From Sulfuricellaceae bacterium (GTDB lineage: Bacteria; Pseudomonadota; Gammaproteobacteria; Burkholderiales; UBA9220): a DNA stretch of 6,433 nt. The position numbers and the translations under genes were made by a program. The notes under the pieces are model-generated. The model was not told the DNA's origin. It saw only the letters and a program-made list of their open reading frames with translations, and did no database searches. This document shows, one piece after another, positions 1-6,433 of the stretch. The stretch spans positions 1 to 6,433 of the forward strand of contig JAIOJO010000371.1 in the NCBI GenBank assembly GCA_019911985.1. Direction: 5' to 3'. Position 1 is the first letter of the stretch, and every line of letters starts with the position of its first letter.

Positions 1-150
1 GCGTTACCGCATCCCTTTTTCTCCCGCTCAGGAAACGGTCGGCTATATCGAGAGCCTGGCGCGAGAAGGCGTTCAGGCAGCGGCGGTATATTTCGACGAT
101 ATCGAAAAATTCGGCATCTGGCCGGAAACCTTTGGCAAGACCAAACCTGG

Positions 151-1635
<1,485 letters not shown>

Positions 1636-1676
1636 CCGACGTCACCCATAACCCCGCATTACGAAAGGAACGCTTC

Positions 1677-3329
1677 ATGTCGGCACTCAAACGCCGCCCT
1701 GCCTGGAAAGTCTTGCAAGCCCAACATAAAATCATGGCGCGCCTCCATATGCGCGAGTTATTTGCCGCCGACCCGCTTCGCTTCGACACCTTCTCCGCAC
1801 GCTGCAATGACATTCTTCTGGACTATTCAAAAAATCTGATCACGCCCGAGATCATGCGGCAACTCTTCGAGCTCGCGCAAGACGCCGGCCTACCCGCCAT
1901 GATCGAAAAAATGTTCAACGGCAAAGCCATCAATAATACCGAAGGCCGATCCGTACTCCACGTGGCGCTGCGTAACCGCCATGACCGTCCAATCAAGGTC
2001 GACGGCAAGAATGTCATGCCGGAGGTGAATAAGGTGCTCGCCCAAATGCGCGATTTCAGCGAGAAATTGCACAGTGGGAAATGGACTGGATATACCGGCC
2101 AAGCGATCCGCGACATCGTCAATATTGGCATCGGCGGTTCCGATCTTGGCCCGGTGATGGTTTGCGAAGCGCTCAAGCCCTATGGCAAACCAGGACTCAA
2201 CGTCCATTTCGTGTCCAACATCGACGGAACGCACATTAGCGAGGTTTTGAAAAAGCTGCGGCCTGAAACCACGCTTTTTATCGTGGCATCGAAAACCTTC
2301 ACCACCCAAGAAACCATGACGAACGCGCATTCAGCGCGGGATTGGTTTTTGCGGACAGCACAGGACGAAGCGGCGATCGCCAAACATTTCGTCGCCGTCT
2401 CTACCAATAGCGAAGCAGTTACCCGTTTCGGCATTGACCTCGACCATATGTTCAGATTCTGGGACTGGGTAGGGGGACGCTATTCGCTCTGGTCCGCCAT
2501 CGGCCTGCCAATCGCACTCTATATCGGCATGGAGAAGTTCGAGGAGATGCTGTGCGGCGCCTTCGAAATGGATGAACATTTTCGCACCACGCCCTTCGAG
2601 CAAAACTTACCGGTCATTTTGGGCCTGCTCGGTGTGTGGTACGGCGACTTTTTTGGCGCGCAAAGTCATGCCGTTCTGCCCTACGACCAGTACCTGCATC
2701 GCTTCCCTGCCTATTTGCAGCAACTTGACATGGAAAGCAACGGCAAATCGGTGCAGCGTAACGGCAAGCCGGTTGACTACGCGACCGGCCCAGTAGTTTG
2801 GGGAGAACCGGGCACCAATGGCCAACATGCCTTCTACCAACTGATCCACCAAGGCACCCAATTCATCCCGGCGGACTTCCTTGCCCCCATTGAAAGTCAG
2901 AATCCCCTCGGCGAGCACCATGCCATCCTACTCTCCAACTTCTTTGCTCAAACCGAAGCGCTGATGAAGGGCAAAACTCGCGAGGAAGTCAGAGCCGAAC
3001 TCATCGCCGCAGGGATGGGCGGACGCGCCTTGGAACAACTGATCCCGCATAAAGTATTTCCCGGCAACAAACCGACCAATTCCATCCTGTTTCAGAAACT
3101 GGACCCCAAAACCCTGGGTTCATTGATCGCTCTTTACGAGCATAAAGTCTTCGTACAAGGCATCGTCTGGAACATCAACTCATTCGACCAATGGGGCGTG
3201 GAACTGGGTAAACAACTTGCGAAAACCATCCAGTCGGAACTGCCTGGATCGACACCGATCAAAAATCACGATGCATCCACCAACGGCCTGATTAATTACT
3301 TCAAGTCGCGGCGAACCGATTGTTTATAA
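1677..3329 (+). CDS. pgi: Glucose-6-phosphate isomerase
   Basis: Interconverts glucose-6-phosphate and fructose-6-phosphate in the cytoplasm, linking glycolysis/gluconeogenesis to glycogen synthesis. At 550 residues it is full length for the bacterial/eukaryotic-type enzyme (about 545-550). Phosphosugar-binding segments GIGGSDLGP (151-159) and SKTFTTQET (205-213) are intact. Signature 1 is FWDWVGGRYSLWSAIGLP (261-278) and signature 2 is GIVWNINSFDQWGVELGK (495-512). The expected catalytic residues are visible: Glu377 in WGEPGTNGQH, His391 in QLIHQG and Lys512 in ELGKQL. The start at ATG 1677 is supported by AAAGGAA at 1664-1670, six bases upstream. It lies 41 bases after the glgB stop with no terminator between, so co-transcription with glgB is likely (inference). 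Nothing appears broken. Confidence 0.98.
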   Translation: MSALKRRPAWKVLQAQHKIMARLHMRELFAADPLRFDTFSARCNDILLDYSKNLITPEIMRQLFELAQDAGLPAMIEKMFNGKAINNTEGRSVLHVALRNRHDRPIKVDGKNVMPEVNKVLAQMRDFSEKLHSGKWTGYTGQAIRDIVNIGIGGSDLGPVMVCEALKPYGKPGLNVHFVSNIDGTHISEVLKKLRPETTLFIVASKTFTTQETMTNAHSARDWFLRTAQDEAAIAKHFVAVSTNSEAVTRFGIDLDHMFRFWDWVGGRYSLWSAIGLPIALYIGMEKFEEMLCGAFEMDEHFRTTPFEQNLPVILGLLGVWYGDFFGAQSHAVLPYDQYLHRFPAYLQQLDMESNGKSVQRNGKPVDYATGPVVWGEPGTNGQHAFYQLIHQGTQFIPADFLAPIESQNPLGEHHAILLSNFFAQTEALMKGKTREEVRAELIAAGMGGRALEQLIPHKVFPGNKPTNSILFQKLDPKTLGSLIALYEHKVFVQGIVWNINSFDQWGVELGKQLAKTIQSELPGSTPIKNHDASTNGLINYFKSRRTDCL

Positions 3330-3393
3330 CCGGGCAATAACGGATACGCCACGCGGCGGCAGTCATAAGCAAGGCATGCGGGAGACATGAACG

Positions 3394-4239
3394 ATGCAAC
3401 AAACAGTTGACGAACAAGAAAAACGGCAGCTTGAAGCTATCCTCAATAGCGGAATCAGTATTCCGCCACAGCCGTCCATCTTGCTCGAAATTGAAAAACA
3501 GGTCGCCAAGCCGGGCAATAGCCTTGCCGCCATCAGCAACCTTATCGCCAAGGACGTTGGCTTGAGCGCGTCCGTATTCAAACTGGTGAATTCGCCTTTT
3601 TACAAACGCCGCTCTCCAGTGGAAAGCATTACTAAGGCCATTACCGTTCTAGGCTTGTCGCAACTAACCAATATCATCAAAGGGATGGCGCTACGCAAGG
3701 CACTAAGCGGCCAGGAACCCGCCTATGAGAACTTTTGGGAACGCTCCAACGAGATTGCCAATCTCAGTGCCATTATTGCCGGAAAACAGATTTCCGCCTG
3801 CAACATAGCGGTTGATCAGGCTTATATGGCTGGATTGTTCCACGGGTGTGGAGTACCCGTTTTAATGCAGCGTTTCCCGGAGTATTGCAAAGCGTTTCGG
3901 TTGAACCAGGGAACGAACTGGCCGAGTTTTCATGAAGAGGATCAGCGATTCAATACCGATCATACGGTCGTTGGCTATCTGGTAGCCAAGCATTGGAATC
4001 TCCCCGATTTCATTTGCCAAGCCATTCGCTTTCACCATGACAATCTGCATATCGGTCATGCCACGCTAACCCTGGTTTCCATTCTGCAGATGGCCCGCCA
4101 CCTCTATGCCAGCTTGCACGACCTACCCGACGCCGAATGGCCTGAAATACAGGAAAAGATTTGCGAGGAAATCGGCTTGCACCTGGACGGGCTGCAGGAA
4201 TTCTCAGAAGAGGTGTTGGACATACATCGCCAAAATTAA
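3394..4239 (+). CDS. HDOD-domain signalling protein
   Basis: A 281-residue protein whose bulk (about 20-230) is a HDOD domain, a degenerate relative of HD-family phosphohydrolases found in bacterial signalling proteins. Recognisable parts are the opening PPQPSILLEIEKQV, the segment LVNSPFYKRRSPVESITKAITVLG (split here as LVNSPFY 64-70 and ITKAITVLG 79-87), FWERSNEIA (114-122), AGLFHGCG (146-153) and DHTVVGYLVAKHW (189-201). The HD dyad is replaced by His150-Gly151, so metal-dependent phosphodiesterase activity is unlikely; HDOD proteins are generally thought to act through protein contacts. No transmembrane segment or extra GGDEF, EAL or REC domain is present. ATG 3394 follows GGGAGA (3380-3385) at eight bases; the nearby ATG 3387 is out of frame and stops quickly. 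The gene is 64 bases after pgi in the same direction, possibly the same operon. Its cellular role cannot be read from the sequence. Confidence 0.92.
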   Translation: MQQTVDEQEKRQLEAILNSGISIPPQPSILLEIEKQVAKPGNSLAAISNLIAKDVGLSASVFKLVNSPFYKRRSPVESITKAITVLGLSQLTNIIKGMALRKALSGQEPAYENFWERSNEIANLSAIIAGKQISACNIAVDQAYMAGLFHGCGVPVLMQRFPEYCKAFRLNQGTNWPSFHEEDQRFNTDHTVVGYLVAKHWNLPDFICQAIRFHHDNLHIGHATLTLVSILQMARHLYASLHDLPDAEWPEIQEKICEEIGLHLDGLQEFSEEVLDIHRQN

Positions 4240-4266
4240 TAGCGGCAGAAAAGCTCTCTAGCTGGA

Positions 4267-5067
4267 CTAGGCCTTTTTAAAGAGGGATCGTATCGCCCCC
4301 ATCAATTTAGGCCCTTTCGCTTCATCCGGCGCAGTCTCGTTTCCTTCCTGCACTACGTAGTTAACCTCCATTTCCGTAGTCGGCGCCGGAACCTTACTTT
4401 CCTCCTGATACCGCCCCATCAATCTGAATTTATTAGGTTTATCCAATAGAAACTTGGCAAACTCATCCAACAGCGCCTCAGTAATTTCCTCGGCATCATA
4501 GGTAAATTCGTTTTGCCCTATCATCGCGAAATTACGGGAAGAAATCTTGATAATAGCCTGGTCGAAATTGGCGGACACCACGAAATTAACGGGTATTGAA
4601 CTCTCCAACTTAAAATTGGTTTTTTCCGCGTAGCCGCGAGCATTGCGAAATTCGCTCGCCTCGAATTTCAGATTGTTGCGCCAAAGATAGTCCTGAAACT
4701 GCTCGATCAGTGCCGGCGTCTCCTTATCTATCGTCAAGGGATTATCGGTTTTGCACTTGAAAGCGAGGTGGATTTCCTTAATAAAATCCCGATTATCAAT
4801 GGTAAAATTCTCAGTATTGAGCCGATAATCCTCTTGCAACAAATTATCGATTTGCCCGAAACCAGACAAATAGTACGAACGCAAAACATGCGGTTTAATG
4901 ACATTCAACTGATTCACCAACTCCAGTAAAAAATGGTGCATCTGCTTCAGCTTATCTTCCACTAAAACGAAATTGCGCGTAATTCGTTCCAGCCGGTTCT
5001 GGGTATCGGTTTCCTGACGAATCTTGAGTTCGTCAGCTTCCTTTTTAAGGTCGTCTAAAATACCCAT
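4267..5067 (-). CDS. Conserved-looking protein of unknown function, charged N-terminal helix and basic C-terminal tail
   Basis: A 266-residue protein I do not recognise. Residues 1-50 (MGILDDLKKEADELK onward) are highly charged and probably helical, with coiled-coil potential. Residues 60-215 look like a mixed alpha/beta soluble domain, ending in an acidic helix (AEEITEALLDEFAKFLLDKP, 192-211) and a basic patch. Residues 222-253 are a Pro/Glu/Thr-rich, probably flexible linker. The last 13 residues (KLMGAIRSLFKKA) form a short basic amphipathic helix. There is no signal peptide or membrane span. The frame extends upstream to a GTG at 5121, but ATG 5067 is preferred because GGGGG precedes it by eight bases, MGILDDLKK is a natural start, and a candidate -10 box lies inside the longer version. 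It converges with the HDOD gene (27 bases apart). Base composition is more A/T-rich than in glgB or pgi (for example 23 G/C of 60 at 4801-4860). Confidence 0.85.
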   Translation of the reverse strand: MGILDDLKKEADELKIRQETDTQNRLERITRNFVLVEDKLKQMHHFLLELVNQLNVIKPHVLRSYYLSGFGQIDNLLQEDYRLNTENFTIDNRDFIKEIHLAFKCKTDNPLTIDKETPALIEQFQDYLWRNNLKFEASEFRNARGYAEKTNFKLESSIPVNFVVSANFDQAIIKISSRNFAMIGQNEFTYDAEEITEALLDEFAKFLLDKPNKFRLMGRYQEESKVPAPTTEMEVNYVVQEGNETAPDEAKGPKLMGAIRSLFKKA

Positions 5068-5075
5068 ACTCAATA

Positions 5076-5080
5076 CCCCC
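5076..5080 (-). promoter_or_regulatory. Shine-Dalgarno-like GGGGG deciding the start of the minus-strand gene
   Basis: On the minus strand the sequence TTGGGGGTATTGAGT precedes ATG 5067. The G-run lies eight bases before the ATG and partially matches the anti-Shine-Dalgarno target. No comparable site precedes the GTG at 5121, so this favours the shorter, 266-residue product. Confidence 0.5.
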
Positions 5081-5104
5081 AAGTGACTTGAATAATGTGA
5101 TCGG

Positions 5105-5133
5105 ATTGTAACCGACAACACTTAAATACTAAA
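5105..5133 (-). promoter_or_regulatory. Candidate sigma70-type promoter for the minus-strand gene
   Basis: Read on the minus strand, a -35 candidate TTTAGT (5128-5133) is followed after 17 bases by a -10 candidate TACAAT (5105-5110). The -10 matches consensus at five of six positions, the -35 at only three. Transcription would begin near 5098, leaving about 30 untranslated bases before ATG 5067. Positional fit is good; sequence support is modest. Confidence 0.35.
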
Positions 5134-5256
5134 TCCATCAACCCAAGTAGAATCGCATACAAAATTTATCTCCATTAAAACCGCGGCGCCGCATAGTTAA
5201 CGCCTCCTCTTTCGCGCTGACGGCAAAGGCGTAAACTAAAAGCTTAGAAGCTAGCA

Positions 5257-5286
5257 TTGATACGCAAAATTCTACGGATTCATAGT
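5257..5286 (+). promoter_or_regulatory. Candidate sigma70-type promoter upstream of the kinase gene
   Basis: TTGATA (5257-5262, five of six to the -35 consensus) and CATAGT (5281-5286, four of six to the -10 consensus) are separated by 18 bases. Transcription would start near 5293, placing the 5320-5341 hairpin inside the kinase leader. The prediction is by eye and the -10 element is weak. Confidence 0.35.
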
Positions 5287-5319
5287 CGCCGCAAACGCAT
5301 GCAATTGTATTGCCAACAG

Positions 5320-5348
5320 CCCATACCCATTCGGGTATGGGTCGTTTT
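5320..5348 (+). terminator. Perfect 9-bp hairpin with T-run in the kinase leader; terminator or attenuator candidate
   Basis: CCCATACCC (5320-5328) and GGGTATGGG (5333-5341) are exact reverse complements around the four-base loop ATTC, followed by TCG and TTTT (5345-5348). This resembles an intrinsic terminator for plus-strand transcription, although the T-run is short and three bases away from the stem. No plus-strand gene lies directly upstream, so it would end a leader or small transcript rather than a coding operon. The 3' arm also supplies a G-rich, Shine-Dalgarno-like GGG (5339-5341) eight bases before the in-frame ATG at 5350, so it could instead mask a ribosome site. Confidence 0.6.
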
Positions 5349-5373
5349 GATGATTACAATTTGGTTTAAGAAC

Positions 5374-6433
5374 ATGAATGCCCACTTTAAGAAAACACAA
5401 TCCAGAATTTTCGGCTCGATAGAGCGCAGCATCCAATATCTCGAACCGCGCTTCCTGCTGAGTTGCTTCATCGCCATCATTGGCTTCCCTCTATACTACT
5501 TTGTCTGGCACGACCTATTCCCCCAACCCTACGAAAACCTTCCGCTTCGCATCATTGGCAGCCTGATCTTCATTCCATTGCTGTTTACCAAGCGCTGGCC
5601 GGAGCGCGCGCATGCCTACTTACCGATGTACTGGTATTTCGCCATTCTTTATACCACGTCCTTTTTCTTTACCTTTATGCTGCTGAAAAACAACGGCTCG
5701 GTCGTCTGGTTGTTATCCTCTCTCACCGCCCTGTTTTTGATGGTTTTGTTGCTGGACTGGCTCAACCTCATCATCCAATTCTCTCTTGGGGTTGGGCTTG
5801 GTGCATTTGCTTATTACATAACGACCGACTCACCGCAATGGGGCACCGTTTATCTAGAACACCTGCCCATCTACCTCTTTGCCTTAGCGGTCGGAAGTGT
5901 CGCTAACTACAGCTCTGAAATGGTAAAACAAGAACAGCGGCGTGTCACACTGGCCACCGCCAGCAACATCGCGCACGAATTGCGAACCCCGCTGCTTGGG
6001 ATTAAAAGCGGCGCAGCCGGGCTGCGGCAATACTTGCCCGTTTTATTGGAAGCGTATCGGCTTGCTCGGGATAATAAATTGCCCGTAGCATCGATCCGAA
6101 CCATTCACTTGAACTCGATACAAGGCGTACTAGATCGGATCGAGCAAGAGGCCGCTTTTTCTAACACGGTTATTGATATGCTGTTAATGAATGCCCGTTC
6201 ATTCGGCCTCAAGCCCGCAGACTTCAGCTTTTGTTCCATGGCAAAATGCGTCGAAAAAGCGCTCAGCCGCTATCCTTTCGCCTCGGAGAAGGAAAAGAGC
6301 TTGATCGTGTGGAATAATAACGCCGATTTTACTTTCCACGGATCCGAGCTCTTAATTGTTCACGTATTATTCAACTTGTTGAAAAATTCTATTTTCTACG
6401 TGGCCCAAGCCGGAAAGGGACAGATATTCATAC
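5374..6433 (+). CDS. CqsS-like membrane histidine kinase (quorum-sensing receptor family), 3' end outside the window
   Basis: The 353 visible residues begin with six predicted membrane segments (about 27-46, 58-72, 86-104, 111-128, 132-149, 163-179), followed by a kinase core. The H-box is SNIAHELRTPL with phospho-acceptor His201; the N-box is HVLFNLLKNSIFY (330-342). The window ends before the G boxes and any receiver domain. Similarity to Vibrio CqsS, the CAI-1 (alpha-hydroxyketone) receptor, recalled from memory, spans both halves: GFPLYYFVW and FPQPYENLPLR against GFPAYYFIW and FPQSYENLGLR, and FNLLKNS against FNLLKNA. CqsS His194 aligns with His201. In Vibrio, CqsS passes phosphate to LuxU/LuxO; the partner here is unknown and no cqsA-like synthase is in the window. 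ATG 5374 has only a weak Shine-Dalgarno; in-frame ATGs at 5350 and 5299 are alternatives. Its ligand is unproven. Confidence 0.9.
   Translation, partial: MNAHFKKTQSRIFGSIERSIQYLEPRFLLSCFIAIIGFPLYYFVWHDLFPQPYENLPLRIIGSLIFIPLLFTKRWPERAHAYLPMYWYFAILYTTSFFFTFMLLKNNGSVVWLLSSLTALFLMVLLLDWLNLIIQFSLGVGLGAFAYYITTDSPQWGTVYLEHLPIYLFALAVGSVANYSSEMVKQEQRRVTLATASNIAHELRTPLLGIKSGAAGLRQYLPVLLEAYRLARDNKLPVASIRTIHLNSIQGVLDRIEQEAAFSNTVIDMLLMNARSFGLKPADFSFCSMAKCVEKALSRYPFASEKEKSLIVWNNNADFTFHGSELLIVHVLFNLLKNSIFYVAQAGKGQIFI

Larger units (their letters stand above)
5068..5373. other. Divergent intergenic region (306 bases) with regulatory-looking structure, no supported gene
   Basis: This gap separates the minus-strand gene of unknown function from the CqsS-like kinase. 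It holds a candidate minus-strand promoter (5105-5133), a 10-base GC palindrome GCGGCGCCGC (5183-5192), a 6-bp inverted repeat ACGCCT/AGGCGT (5200-5205 and 5227-5232), a candidate plus-strand promoter (5257-5286) and a perfect 9-bp hairpin (5320-5341). Frame 1 stays open from 5248 into the kinase gene, so part of the region could be translated if an upstream start were used. I see no tRNA or recognised riboswitch. A small RNA ending at the 5320-5348 hairpin is possible but unsupported beyond that. Confidence 0.6.

Noticed and set aside
101..112. Possible programmed -1 frameshift at the A-run (ATCGAAAAATTC) joining the GH57 frame to the GlgB frame
   Set aside because: The run is not a canonical slippery heptamer in the GH57 frame, and conserved GH57 residues FGIWPET continue in that frame after it. 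GlgB also lacks its whole N-terminal third, which a frameshift cannot explain.
1890..2921. Several minus-strand open frames across pgi
   Set aside because: They lie opposite an intact, conserved pgi and have compositions expected of antisense translation; none has a ribosome site or family motif.
3347..3358. CGCC-ACGC-GGCG inverted repeat between pgi and the HDOD gene
   Set aside because: The stem is only four bp with no following T-run, so it does not support a terminator or operon boundary.
4252..4263. AGCT-CTCT-AGCT hairpin between the convergent genes, with a T-run on the minus strand
   Set aside because: A four-bp stem is too weak to call a terminator, although on the minus strand it is followed by TTTT.
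5068..5121. Longer N-terminus (GTG 5121 start) for the minus-strand gene
   Set aside because: No Shine-Dalgarno is seen before 5121, a candidate -10 box falls inside the extension, and a better ribosome site precedes ATG 5067.
5463..5906. 147-residue plus-strand open frame inside the kinase gene
   Set aside because: It overlaps the membrane region of the CqsS-like kinase in another frame, has no recognisable family features and shows the Cys/His/Pro-rich look of out-of-frame translation.

Overview
This window looks like gammaproteobacterial chromosome. The branching enzyme and glucose-6-phosphate isomerase are of the proteobacterial type, and the last gene resembles the Vibrio/Legionella CqsS/LqsS family of quorum-sensing kinases. 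A methanotroph-like host (Methylococcales) would fit a GH57 + glgB + pgi glycogen cluster, but that placement is from memory of such clusters and is weak. There is no mobile element, tRNA, rRNA or CRISPR array.

Layout. (1) 1-1635, plus strand: glycogen/alpha-glucan metabolism. The left edge carries the end of a GH57 glucanotransferase/amylase-type reading frame, which breaks off at its conserved FGIWPET motif. It runs straight, in a different frame, into a glgB that lacks about the first 224 residues of the normal enzyme. The branching-enzyme catalytic core is otherwise complete. (2) 1677-3329, plus strand: intact pgi, 41 bases after glgB and probably co-transcribed. (3) 3394-4239, plus strand: a HDOD-domain signalling protein with a degenerate HD motif. 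(4) 4267-5067, minus strand and convergent with the HDOD gene: an unrecognised, more A/T-rich gene with a charged helical N-terminus and a basic amphipathic C-terminal tail. (5) 5068-5373: a 306-base divergent intergenic region with two candidate promoters, small palindromes and one perfect 9-bp hairpin followed by a T-run. (6) 5374 to the right edge, plus strand: a six-TM histidine kinase resembling CqsS, the Vibrio CAI-1 receptor, along its whole visible length; it is cut off by the window before its ATP-binding G boxes.

How the genes work together. GH57, GlgB and Pgi belong to glycogen turnover and hexose-phosphate entry: Pgi interconverts glucose-6-P and fructose-6-P, and GlgB introduces alpha-1,6 branches. 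The HDOD protein and the CqsS-like kinase are signalling proteins. Nothing in the sequence directly links them to the glycogen genes beyond proximity, and the minus-strand gene separates the two blocks.

Most worth a second look: the GH57/GlgB junction near 125-135 (real deletion-fusion or assembly misjoin), the CqsS-like receptor with a partly conserved ligand pocket, and the hairpin in that receptor's leader.
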